Shown here: positions 43,372 through 52,043 of the stretch, in pieces | Numbering within the stretch: position 1 is the stretch's first letter | Layout: every line of letters starts with the position of its first letter | Origin: DATBJG01 sp963790545 | Lineage (GTDB): Bacteria > Acidobacteriota > Vicinamibacteria > Vicinamibacterales > JAMQPK01 | Direction: 5' to 3' | DNA length: 64,000 nt | Assembly: GCA_963790545.1 (NCBI GenBank) | Contig: CAWBPA010000025.1 | Location: 124,001-188,000 of the forward strand | The notes under the pieces: model-generated | What the model was told of the DNA's origin: nothing | Databases searched by the model: none | The model's input: only the letters and a program-made list of their open reading frames with translations | Program-made: the position numbers and the translations under genes

Positions 43372-44286
43372 ATGGAGTTTCCGAGTCGACGCTTGTGCGA
43401 CCTGAGCTTCGAATTCTTCCCGCCCAGGACGCGGGAGGGGATGGCAAGCCTGTTTGTCGCGTGGCAGCAGTTGGCCGAGCTCGAGCCGAGCTTTTTCTCC
43501 TGTACGTCTGGCGCCGGAGGTTCAACCCGGGACGGTACCTTACAGACCGTGCTGGCGATCCAATCTGCGGGTTATGCCGCCGCGCCCCACATGTCGTGCA
43601 TCGGCGCCACGCGTGCCGACATCACCGCGTTGCTAGACCTCTACATGGCGAACGGCGTCGGCCATATCGTGGCCCTGCGCGGCGACGTGGGCGCGGCTAC
43701 AACTGCGGCGGGCGAGTTCTGCTACGCCAATGAGCTGGTGGCGTTTATTCGTGAAACGACGGGCGACCACTTTCATATCCAGGTTGCCTGCTATCCGGAG
43801 TTCCACCCTCAGTCGAGCAGCCCTCGGGACGACCTGATGAATTTCAAGCGTAAGGTCGAGGCGGGCGCGGACGCGGCAATCACCCAGTATTTCTTCAACA
43901 TCGATTCCTATTTTCGTTTCATCGATGATTGTGAGTTGCTGGGCATCAATCTGCCGATTGTGCCGGGTATCATGCCGATCGGGAACTTCGCGCAACTTGC
44001 CCGTTTTTCCGATCGCTGCGGCGCCGAGATCCCACGTTGGCTGCGCCTCAAGATGCAGAGCCTGGGCGACGATCTCGCGTCGATTCGCAGCCTCGGCCTC
44101 GACGTCGTCACCGAGCTGTGTGACCGGCTGCTTGCTGCCGGCGCTCCCGGCCTGCATTTTTACACAATGAACGAAGCAGCTCTGACCTCGACGATTTGTC
44201 AGCGCTTGGGGCTCGCAGCTCCACGCATGGCTGTCGCCGACGGCGGATCCGGACGCTTGGACGAGCTCGAGTGCACGACAACCTGA
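43372..44286 (+). CDS. metF: 5,10-methylenetetrahydrofolate reductase MetF
   Basis: 304 residues, intact, 92 bases after metE. It has the family opening LSFEFFPPRTREGMASL, EPSFFSCTSGAGGSTRDGTL, AAPHMSCIGATRADI, HIVALRGDVGAA, FHIQVACYPEFHPQSSSPRDDLMNFKRKVEAGADAAITQYFFNIDSYFRFIDDC and LPIVPGIMPIGNFAQLARFSDRCGAEIPRWL. These provide the catalytic Glu in EFFPP and the FAD- and NADH-binding positions. It supplies 5-methyl-THF for MetE, completing the metR-metE-metF block. Confidence 0.96.
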   Translation: MEFPSRRLCDLSFEFFPPRTREGMASLFVAWQQLAELEPSFFSCTSGAGGSTRDGTLQTVLAIQSAGYAAAPHMSCIGATRADITALLDLYMANGVGHIVALRGDVGAATTAAGEFCYANELVAFIRETTGDHFHIQVACYPEFHPQSSSPRDDLMNFKRKVEAGADAAITQYFFNIDSYFRFIDDCELLGINLPIVPGIMPIGNFAQLARFSDRCGAEIPRWLRLKMQSLGDDLASIRSLGLDVVTELCDRLLAAGAPGLHFYTMNEAALTSTICQRLGLAAPRMAVADGGSGRLDELECTTT

Positions 44287-44383
44287 ACGCCCCTTCCAGC
44301 AGCGCCTTGGACGCGTAGAAGTCTGAGGTTGACGACATCCTGCCACGGTGAGAGTCTTAAGCAGTTTTTCAGTTCTGAGAACC

Positions 44384-44481
44384 AAACGCAGAGTTCGCAG
44401 GGGCCGCTGAGGCACGCTGAGGAATCCTAACGTGAAGGATTTCTCTGCGCGTTCCGCGCCCACGGCGTCCTCGGCGTTGAA
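44384..44481. repeat. AACGCTGAGG-type palindromic repeat (long form, reverse orientation)
   Basis: This is the reverse complement of 63507-63603 with scattered differences. It runs AACGCAGAG, GGGCCGCTGAGG, CACGCTGAGGAATCCT, AAGGATTTCTCTGCGCG and ends CGTCCTCGGCGTT. It lies in the metF to hydrolase gap (44287-44523), which holds nothing else recognisable. Confidence 0.7.
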
Positions 44482-44523
44482 AGATTCACTCAGAGACTGC
44501 GAACTGACTGAGACATCCGCTCT

Positions 44524-45531
44524 ATGTCCGCGAGTCGCAGAACGTTCCTGAAGGTGACCGGGTTGGCCGGTGCGACGCTCGTGGGCAACCTGGCCGGAGT
44601 TCGCCGCATGCACGCGCAGAGCAGTCGCCCGCCGGTCACAACACAGATCGACACGCCGGTGCTCTCGATCGGTTACGAAGACACAGGCGACCGACAGGGC
44701 TTCCCGATTGTCTTGCTCCACGGCTTTCCAGACGACGTCAGAGCCTGGGATGATGTGGCGCCGCCGTTGGTCAAGACTGGACATCGTGTGCTCGTGCCTT
44801 ACCTTCGTGGCTATGGGCCTACACGTTTCCGCGAGGCGGCCGCTCCTCGCATGGCGCAGCAGGCCGCGATCGGTCAGGATCTCATCGACTTTGCCGACGC
44901 ACTGGCTCTGCGCCGTTTTGCCGTCGCGGGATACGATTGGGGTGGACGCGCGGCCTGTATTGCCGCGGCCCTTCACGCGGACCGCGTGCGCGCCGCAGTG
45001 CTCATCGGCGGTTACACGATCCAGGACACGATCTCGTCGCCACAGCCTGCAGCCCCGGATGCTGAACGGGCGCTCTGGTATCAGTGGTACTTCAACACCG
45101 AGCGTGGACGAGCGGGCCTCGCAGCCAATCGTCGGAGCCTGTGCCGACTCTTGTGGGAAACATGGTCGCCCACCTGGCGGTTTACCGACGACACGTACAA
45201 CCGCACGGTCGTATCGTTCGACAATCCCGACTTTGTGGACATCGTGATTCACTCGTACCGCCATCGGAACGTGAACGCGCCCGGCGAGCCGCGCTTTGCC
45301 GCGATGGAGAAGCAGCTCGCCGAGCGCCCAAAAATCGACGTCCCGTCGATCGTGCTGCATGGCGCAGATGACGGAATCAGGCGGCCGGCACCCGATTCAC
45401 CCGCTGAGCGTGCTTCGTTCACGTCATTGATGGCCAGGCGCATCGTCCCGGGCGCCGGCCACTTCGTCCCGCGCGAAAAACCAGAAGCGGTGTCGTCTGC
45501 GATCCTGGAGTTGCTGACGGCGACTCGCTGA
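44524..45531 (+). CDS. Tat-exported alpha/beta hydrolase (epoxide hydrolase / dehalogenase-like)
   Basis: 335 residues. A twin-arginine leader (SRRTFLKVTGLAGATLVGNLAG) precedes the fold: GYEDTGDRQGFPIVLLHGFPDDVRAWDDV (oxyanion HGFP), HRVLVPYLRGYGPTRF, FAVAGYDWGGRAACIAAAL, VPSIVLHGADDG and PGAGHFVPREKPEAV. The nucleophile in YDWGG is Asp, not Ser, which is the mark of epoxide hydrolases and haloacetate dehalogenases; Asp in GADDG and His in AGHF complete the triad. It probably hydrolyses an epoxide or carbon-halogen bond in the periplasm. Confidence 0.9.
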   Translation: MSASRRTFLKVTGLAGATLVGNLAGVRRMHAQSSRPPVTTQIDTPVLSIGYEDTGDRQGFPIVLLHGFPDDVRAWDDVAPPLVKTGHRVLVPYLRGYGPTRFREAAAPRMAQQAAIGQDLIDFADALALRRFAVAGYDWGGRAACIAAALHADRVRAAVLIGGYTIQDTISSPQPAAPDAERALWYQWYFNTERGRAGLAANRRSLCRLLWETWSPTWRFTDDTYNRTVVSFDNPDFVDIVIHSYRHRNVNAPGEPRFAAMEKQLAERPKIDVPSIVLHGADDGIRRPAPDSPAERASFTSLMARRIVPGAGHFVPREKPEAVSSAILELLTATR

Positions 45532-45566
45532 CTGGCGATGAAAGGCCGTCAAGGCCCGGAGGCACC

Positions 45567-46349
45567 ATGCGTCTCGTTATCACATCGGTCGTCATCTCAG
45601 CCCTGACAGCAGCGTTGGCTGCGGCCCAGGCGATCGTGGCGCCAACCGGCACTTTGCGCGCCGCGTACCTTTCAGGAAATCCGGCCCAGGCCATCAAAGA
45701 TCCGGCAACCGGCACGGTCCGTGGTGTCGCCGTCGATCTGGCGCGCGAACTGGCACGCCGCCATTCTGTCGAAGTTTCGTTGATGGGGGTTGCCACGCCG
45801 CAGGATGTCATCGAGGCGGTCCAGGGCGGCACCGCTGATGTGGGATTTGTTGCCTACAATCCTGAGCGTGCCGGACCGGTGGCGTTTTCGCAGCCGTACA
45901 TGCTGGTTCAGCAGACCTTCGTGGTGTTGCAGGATTCCACGATCCGATCGATTGCGGATATCGATCGGCCGAACCAGAAGATCGGCGCGCGCAAAGGGGA
46001 TTCGATTGCCCTGTACCTGGCCCGCACGCTGAAACGGGCCCAACTCGTGAACACCGCGCAGGCCGGCGCCGCCGAAATCAAGCAGATGCTCGTTTCCGGC
46101 CAACTCGATGCATTTGGTGCCAACCGACAGCGACTGTCGGATGTCCTGCCAGAAGTCCAGGGGTTGCGATTGCTGCCGGACGATTTGTACGGTGTGGAGC
46201 AAACCCTGATCGTGCCCATGGGGAAACCAGACGTCCTGAAAATCGTGAATCAATTCATTGACGACGTGCGGCGTTCTGGATTCCTGAAGAGCTCCATCGA
46301 ACGAAGCGGGGTCGTCGGAATCGCGGTTGCGCCGACTGCGTCACAGTAA
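45567..46349 (+). CDS. Periplasmic amino-acid-type substrate-binding protein (SBP_bac_3)
   Basis: 260 residues. The signal peptide is LVITSVVISALTAALAAAQ. The bilobed family-3 binding fold is visible as GTLRAAYLSGNPAQAI, GVAVDLARELARRHSVEVSLMG, IEAVQGGTADVGFVAYNPERAGPVAFSQPYMLVQQTFVV, RSIADIDRPNQKIGARKGDSIALYLARTL and VVIFINDDVRR-like C-terminus (NQFIDDVRRSGFLKSSIER). No permease or ATPase lies nearby, and the kinase gene starts right after its stop. It may therefore deliver a ligand signal rather than feed a transporter; that is inference. Confidence 0.88.
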   Translation: MRLVITSVVISALTAALAAAQAIVAPTGTLRAAYLSGNPAQAIKDPATGTVRGVAVDLARELARRHSVEVSLMGVATPQDVIEAVQGGTADVGFVAYNPERAGPVAFSQPYMLVQQTFVVLQDSTIRSIADIDRPNQKIGARKGDSIALYLARTLKRAQLVNTAQAGAAEIKQMLVSGQLDAFGANRQRLSDVLPEVQGLRLLPDDLYGVEQTLIVPMGKPDVLKIVNQFIDDVRRSGFLKSSIERSGVVGIAVAPTASQ

Positions 46350-46350
46350 G

Positions 46351-48774
46351 GTGCGCGGAGGTTCTGTCATCACTCCTGAGCCCGAAAGTCTGGCCGGCCG
46401 CACGCTTGGCCACTATCGCGTCCTCGAGCGCATTGGTGCCGGAGGGATGGGCATCGTGTATCGAGCGCACGATGAGCGACTCGATCGGGACGTCGCGTTG
46501 AAGGTCCTGCCCTTGGGAAGCCTGGCCGATGACGAAGCGCGGAGGCGATTCAAGAATGAAGCACTGGCCCTTTCGAAACTGAACCATCCGAATATCGCGA
46601 CGATTCACGACTTCGATACCCAGGCCGGCGTTGACATCCTTGTCATGGAATTCATTCCGGGGAGGTCGCTCGACCGGTTGATCACCGATGGCGGTCTCAG
46701 CGAGGAAGAAGTTCGCGGTCTCGGGGCACAACTTGCTGATGGCCTCGTTGCTCTTCACCGTCATGGGCTGGTGCATCGGGATCTCAAACCCGGCAACTTG
46801 CGATTAACCGATGAGGGCCGCCTCAAGATCCTCGACTTTGGCCTCGCGCGACTGCTGCAACCCGTGAGCACCCAGGCGACGGCTACAAGCACGGGTGTCG
46901 CTGAAATCGCCGGCACGTTGCCGTACATGGCACCGGAGCAGATTCGCGGCGAAGCCGTCGACGCGCGCACCGATGTCTATGCCGCGGGGGCCGTCTTGTA
47001 CGAGCTTGCGACGGGTCGTGCACTGTTTCCGGGCGTCCGTGGCGCGGAACTGATTGCGGCCATTCTCACTCAAACGCCAACCAGGCCCGGATCGATCAAC
47101 CCCCAGCTATCCGAATCTCTAGAGCACACCATCCTGCGTGCGGTGGCCAAAGATCGAGGCGCGCGGCTTCCTTCGGCGGCCGACCTCCGTGGCGCGTTGG
47201 AGCAAGGGGCGCAGTTCACAGGCACACGTCAGTTCAGCCGATTAGGCCGAGCGGCCGCTGCAGCCGTGGTTGTTGCGATCCTGGCCGGTGCCGCTTGGGT
47301 CATCCCGCTGCTCCGATCGAACGAAGCCACGCCGGCGCGACGAGTTGCCGTGGCGGTGCTGCCGTTTCATGCGCTCTCGGTGTCCCAGCCAATCCGGTTT
47401 CTAGGGGTCGGCATTCCTGACGCCATCATCAGCCGCCTGGCGGGAGTGCAACAACTGGTGCCGCGCCCGACCAGTGCCATCCTGAAGTACGAAAACGAGT
47501 CCGTCGATCCCAAGGACGCCGGCCGAGCACTCGTCAGTGACTACGTGGTGACGGGGATACTCCAGGAGGCAAATGATCGACTTCGCGTCAGTGTTCAGCT
47601 TGTGCGGGTTCAGGATGGAGCGCCGGTATGGGGCGACCATTACGACCTGGCACGCTCCGACTTATTGACGTTGCAGGATCGCATCGCCCAATCAGTAGCT
47701 GAGGCGCTCAAGGTGCAGATGACCGCGGCCGAGCGGGAGCGACTGTTTCGGCGCTATACAGAGAACGTGGTGGCCTATGAACGGTATCTGCAGGGTCGCG
47801 CCCAACTGTCGCGTTACACTTCCGAAAGCGTACGGGCAGCCGTCACCCTGTTCGAAGAAGCATTGAAGCTCGATGAGGACTATGCGCCGGCCCGCGCCGG
47901 CGTCGCCTTGGGGAGCGCGGTGATGCGTCTGCGCTTTGCCCCCGAATCCGAAAATCGAGCCTGGACGGAGCGTGCAGAGCGAGAAGCTCGGGCCGCGCTA
48001 CGGCTCAATCCACAACTGGCTGAAGCGCACGAAGCGCTCGCGGCTGTGTACCGTGCGATTGAGTTCGAGTGGGAGAGAACGCTCGAAGAGAGCCGATTGG
48101 CGCTGGCGTTGAATCCCAATCTCGATCAGCCGCACTTCTACCGCGCGGCCGCGTTCTACCATCTCGGGCTGTTTGATTTGGTCGAGGCCGAGGTTCGAGC
48201 CGGCCTCGAGATGAACCAGGCCAACCAGGTGGAGGCTCATCGAACACGGGGCGTAACCGCCATCTACGCGGGCAGGTTCCGGGAGGCGCTGCCGTTGCTC
48301 GAGGATGTGCAGCGATTGAGCGGTGGAACCGCCTTCAACTGGCTGCTCGGCCAGGCGTACTACTACACGGGCAATGAAACCCGGGCCGAGGAGATGTTGA
48401 CGCTGCAAGGTAACACGACGAGCGACCGGCGAGCCAAGGCCGTGCTCGCGAGCGTCCTTGCCGCGCGGGGAGCGAAGTCCGAAGCCCGAGCGCTCATCAA
48501 GTCGATTCAGGACGTTGGTCTCACCGATCACCACATTGATTACAGTCTAGGCGCCGCGCACGCACAGTTAGGCGATCTCGCCGGAGCCAAGCGTCTTCTC
48601 GCCAACGCGGCAAGGACCGGTCTGCCTTGCTACCCATGGTACGAGCGCGATCCGCTCCTGGAGCCGCTGCGCGGCGATCCAGAGTTTCAGCAGTTTCTCA
48701 GCGGTTTGCGAGACACGTGGAAGGTGCTGGCGGCGCGGTATGCTGCGGCGTCAACTCCGCCGGACAGGAATTAG
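46351..48774 (+). CDS. Transmembrane Ser/Thr protein kinase with TolB-like and TPR domains
   Basis: About 807 residues from the GTG at 46351, one base after the upstream TAA; an in-frame TTG at 46327 is the alternative. The kinase domain (about residues 16-285) shows LERIGAGGMGIVYRAHDERLDRDVALKVL, HRHGLVHRDLKPGNLRL, KILDFGLARLL and GTLPYMAPEQIRG, so all Hanks motifs are present. A transmembrane segment (AAAAVVVAILAGAAWVIPLL, about 300-320) separates it from a TolB/FlgO-like domain (VAVAVLPFHALSVSQPIRFLGVGIPDAIISRL, DYVVTGILQEANDRLRVSVQLV) and TPR repeats. This architecture is common in Acidobacteria. Signals and targets are unknown. Confidence 0.93.
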   Translation: MRGGSVITPEPESLAGRTLGHYRVLERIGAGGMGIVYRAHDERLDRDVALKVLPLGSLADDEARRRFKNEALALSKLNHPNIATIHDFDTQAGVDILVMEFIPGRSLDRLITDGGLSEEEVRGLGAQLADGLVALHRHGLVHRDLKPGNLRLTDEGRLKILDFGLARLLQPVSTQATATSTGVAEIAGTLPYMAPEQIRGEAVDARTDVYAAGAVLYELATGRALFPGVRGAELIAAILTQTPTRPGSINPQLSESLEHTILRAVAKDRGARLPSAADLRGALEQGAQFTGTRQFSRLGRAAAAAVVVAILAGAAWVIPLLRSNEATPARRVAVAVLPFHALSVSQPIRFLGVGIPDAIISRLAGVQQLVPRPTSAILKYENESVDPKDAGRALVSDYVVTGILQEANDRLRVSVQLVRVQDGAPVWGDHYDLARSDLLTLQDRIAQSVAEALKVQMTAAERERLFRRYTENVVAYERYLQGRAQLSRYTSESVRAAVTLFEEALKLDEDYAPARAGVALGSAVMRLRFAPESENRAWTERAEREARAALRLNPQLAEAHEALAAVYRAIEFEWERTLEESRLALALNPNLDQPHFYRAAAFYHLGLFDLVEAEVRAGLEMNQANQVEAHRTRGVTAIYAGRFREALPLLEDVQRLSGGTAFNWLLGQAYYYTGNETRAEEMLTLQGNTTSDRRAKAVLASVLAARGAKSEARALIKSIQDVGLTDHHIDYSLGAAHAQLGDLAGAKRLLANAARTGLPCYPWYERDPLLEPLRGDPEFQQFLSGLRDTWKVLAARYAAASTPPDRN

Positions 48775-48812
48775 CACGGCCGAGCACCGCCAACTCACGT
48801 TCTTCTGTACAT

Positions 48813-48825
48813 GTTGACTTTCAAC
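48813..48825. promoter_or_regulatory. Inverted repeat upstream of PadR gene, candidate operator
   Basis: GTTGA-CTT-TCAAC, a 5-bp-arm palindrome eight bases before the ATG at 48833. PadR repressors commonly bind such short palindromes and repress their own operon. A second short palindrome (CCACAGTCCTGTGG) overlaps the first codons. Confidence 0.4.
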
Positions 48826-48832
48826 AGGAGTC

Positions 48833-49195
48833 ATGCCACAGTCCTGTGGTCCGTCAACACAAGGCATGGCCACACCTTCTGAAGTCCCGTACGGAACCCT
48901 CGATCTCATGGTGCTCAAGACCCTCGAGGCCATGGGTCCGCTCCATGGATACGGCATAGCCCGCCGCATCGAACAAGTGGCGCAGGGATCGCTGGCCCTG
49001 AACCAGGGGACGATCTACCCCGCCTTGCTCCGGCTCGAACAGCGCGGGTGGATCAGAAGCGAGTGGGGCACGAGCGACAACAATCGCCGCGCAAGGTTCT
49101 ATGCCATCACGCGTGCCGGCAGGAAGCAGCTGGCCGCGGAAGCGCAGGGCTGGGCGCGAACCGTTGCGATGGTGAATCGGTTGCTGGAGGAATAG
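48833..49195 (+). CDS. PadR-family transcriptional regulator
   Basis: 120 residues from the ATG at 48833; an internal ATG at 48866 (MATPSEVPYGTLDLMVLK) may be the real start, as it begins where the domain does. The winged helix reads YGTLDLMVLKTLEAMGPLHGYGIARRIEQVAQGSLALNQGTIYPALLRLEQRGWIRSEWGTSDNNRRARFYAITRAGRKQL, the canonical PadR signature (GTIYPALLRLE). The C-terminus is a short dimerisation helix. In Acidobacteria this gene type is typically followed by ADOP permeases, as here, and presumably represses them. Confidence 0.94.
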   Translation: MPQSCGPSTQGMATPSEVPYGTLDLMVLKTLEAMGPLHGYGIARRIEQVAQGSLALNQGTIYPALLRLEQRGWIRSEWGTSDNNRRARFYAITRAGRKQLAAEAQGWARTVAMVNRLLEE

Positions 49196-49224
49196 GAGGT
49201 CGGAAGATGCCCCTTTGCGGACGA

Positions 49225-49302
49225 AGTGGATCGTTGCCTCGCACCGCGCCGAGCGCCGAGAGCGCGAGGTACAGGTCGCGGGGGTGGGGCCCCGCGACTA
49301 AC
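49225..49302. repeat. ~80-bp intergenic element with GGGTGGGGCCCC hairpin (second copy)
   Basis: Close match to 4899-4980, in the PadR-ADOP gap and ending seven bases before the ATG at 49309. The final palindrome reads TCGCGGGGGTGGGGCCCCGC with a matching end. Confidence 0.6.
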
Positions 49303-49308
49303 CAATAA

Positions 49309-51965
49309 ATGCTGACACGGGCACGCGTTCTGCTGTCGCGCACCCTTGCCATGTTCACACGCCGCGGGGGTGACGTTGCCTTGGACGACGAGATCCGAAC
49401 CCACCTCGATCTGCTTGCCGAAGAGCACATGCGTCGCGGTATGTCGCCCGACGAAGCGCGTGCCGCCGCGCGCCAGGCGTTCGGCGGTGTCGAGCAGGTG
49501 AAGGAAATCTATCGCGAACGCCGAGGATTCCCTTTAGTCCAGACAATTGCTCAGGACGTGCGCTTTGGAGCCCGGCTGCTCGTCAGGGAGCGCTGGTTCA
49601 CATTGACGGCAGCCGTGACGCTCGCGCTCGGGATCGCGGCAACCAGCACGGTGTTTGCCATCATCCATGCCGTCGTGCTGCGCGGGTTGCCGGAAGATGC
49701 CGCCAACCGCGTGGTGCACATCGGAACGCGATACGGCCTCGGCGACGCTTTTCGAGATTCGCAGAACGTGTCGTATCTCGACTATCAGGACCTCCGTCAG
49801 GCGACGCGCGCCTTTGCCGGCATCGGCGCATTCACCGACGCGACGATGAACGTCAGCGACGACCGGCGAGCGGCCGAACGGTTCAGGGGCACGCTATGTG
49901 TCAGCCAACACGTTCAAATTGCTCGACAAGCACCCTCTTATCGGCCGCGACTTTCTGCCGGAAGACGATCAGCCGGGCGCTGCTCACGTCGTGGTTCTCG
50001 GGCATCGCATCTGGACCGATCGGTACGGCAGCGACCCAACCATCGTCGGCCAGGTCATCCGCATCAATGCCGTGCCTTCGCTCGTGATTGGCGTCATGCC
50101 TGCAGGCTTCCGGTTCCCGTACATGACCGATCTCTGGCAGCCGTTGGCGATGGTGCCGGGCCTGTTCGAGCAGGCCCGCAACGACCGACGGCTGGATGCG
50201 TTTGGACGACTGGCCGATCGCGTCAACCTTGCGCAGGCGCGGTCCGACCTCGAGGCGACTGCCGCCCGCCTGCGCCGCGCGTATCCCGCCACGAACGCGA
50301 ACGTTCAACCGACCGTCAGGCCGTATGTAGAGAAATACATCGGCTGGCAGGTCTCGCTGATCTTATCGGCGCTGATGGGTGCCGTGGTGGTCGTGCTGCT
50401 GATTGCGTGCGTGAATGTGGCCAATCTCCTCCTTGCACGCTCGGCCACCCGGTCGCGCGAAATCGCGATTCGCGCGTCGCTCGGCGCCACGCGTGGGCGA
50501 ATCGTGCGGCAGCTGTTCATTGAAAGTGTGTTGCTGGCCGTCGTTGCGGGTGTGTTGGCCTTCGGGCTTTCCAACGTTGGCGTTCAGCTGTTTTCTGGCC
50601 TCGCGGACCAGATTGGCAGACCGTACTGGATGCAGTTCACAATCGAAGACGGGTGTTCACGTTCCTGGCAGCCGTGTGTCTGGGGACGAGCATCATCTTC
50701 GGGCTGGCGCCGGCGTTCTACGCGTCGAAGACCGATGCCCAAGCTCTGAAAGAAGGCGGACGGACCGGTACGGTCGGGCTCGGCGCACGGCGCTGGACAG
50801 GCGTTCTTCTGGTCGTCGAGCTGGCAATGACTGTTGTGCTCGTGTCGAGCGCGGCATTCTATTTTCGCAGCTTCCTTGCCGTGTACCGGGCGGATCTGGT
50901 CATCGATACATCTCGGCTGCTTACGATGCGCTTGACGCTGCCGGATGCGGAATACCCGACGCCAGTGCAGCGCGCCGATTTCTATCGGCGGCTCGAGGAG
51001 CGCCTCGCGTCGATTCCGGCCATCGCTTCGGCGACGATCGCCAGCACCGCGCCGTGGGGAGGGGCGTCGCTTCGGGAGCTCGCGATCGATGGTCGAGAAC
51101 CGATCGCTGGCGTGCGACCGCCGACCGTGGCAGTCGTGACCATTGGCTCGCGGTACTTCGAGACGCTGGGCCTGACGCTCGTGCGCGGGCGAAAGTTTGT
51201 TGCGAGAGACGGTACGCCTGGCAACGAAAGCGCCATCGTGAACCAGCAATTCGTGCGGCTGCACTTTCCCGACGAGGAGCCGATAGGCCGCCGCACCCGT
51301 CTCACCAGTCAAAACTCTCCAGGGGCTCCATCGACGACAGTCACCATCGTGGGCGTCTCGCCCACAGTTCGACAACGAACGGACGGTCCCGGCCCGGTGT
51401 TGTACCTGCCGCACCGTGCCGAGCCACTTGCAATGGCGACGCTCGTGGTGCGTGGCAATGCCGAATTGGACGGGATTGCCACGCTCGTGCGTGAGGAAGT
51501 CCGGACGCTCGATCCCGACCTCCCGTTATTCGATGTCATGGACATGGATCGACTGCTGCGGAGTCTCGCTGGCCGCAGCGGGTGTTCGGCGCGATGTTTG
51601 CCGTCTTTGCCGGTATCGGGTTGGCGCTGTCTCTGGTCGGCTTATATGCGGTCACCGCCCATAGCGTGATCCAGCGTACGCGGGAAATCGGCGTGCGGAT
51701 GGCGCTCGGCGCGCAAGCCCGCGAGGTGTGGTGGTTGATCCTTCGACGCACGGCGGTCCAGCTCGGAATCGGCCTTGCGCTTGGTCTGGGTGGTGCGGTT
51801 GGCGTGGGCCAGTTTCTGCGACGTGTGCTTCAGCCCGGTGCCTTCGAGCCGCTTGCGCTCGTTCCGGTGGCGCTTCTGCTGGTATTGGTGGCGCTCGCTG
51901 CCTGTTTCTGGCCGGCACGTCGCGCCGCTCGCCTCGATCCTCTTGCGGCACTGCGACACGAGTAG
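49309..51965 (+). CDS. ADOP-type MacB/FtsX permease 1, frame broken three times
   Basis: The start at 49309 opens an ADOP N-terminal region (DDEIRTHLDLLAEEHMRRGMSPDEARAAARQAFGGVEQVKEIYRERRG), then the first MacB unit (QDVRFGARLLVRERWFTLTAAVTLALGIAATSTVFAIIHAVVL, YVSANTFKLLDKHPLIGRDF). The first FtsX domain is LIACVNVANLLLARSATRSREIAIRASLGATRGRIVRQLFIESVLL; a second half repeats this, ending VGLYAVTAHSVIQRTREIGVRMALGAQAREVWWL and FWPARRAARLDPLAALRHE. Breaks are near 49890, 50650 and 51580; the joined protein is about 885 residues, normal for ADOPs. Such duplicated orphan permeases are thought to export lipophilic or peptide compounds. No MacB ATPase is adjacent. Confidence 0.85.
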
Positions 51966-51986
51966 CGCGGACCCTTCAGGGTCCGC
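51962..51986. repeat. GTAGCGC-type dispersed hairpin repeat
   Basis: GTAGC, then stem GCGGACCCT / AGGGTCCGC, starting on the stop codon of the first ADOP gene. A shortened copy (GTAGGGCGGGCCTAA) follows at 52024-52038, directly before the second ADOP gene. Confidence 0.7.
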
Positions 51987-52043
51987 AGCCCGACTGCTTT
52001 CGCAACGTGGACCCTTTTCGTACGTAGGGCGGGCCTAACTCCT

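Noticed and set aside
43633..45360. Minus-strand open frame of 575 residues across metF and the Tat hydrolase
   Set aside because: It is antisense to two well-supported genes, with no start signal or recognisable domain.
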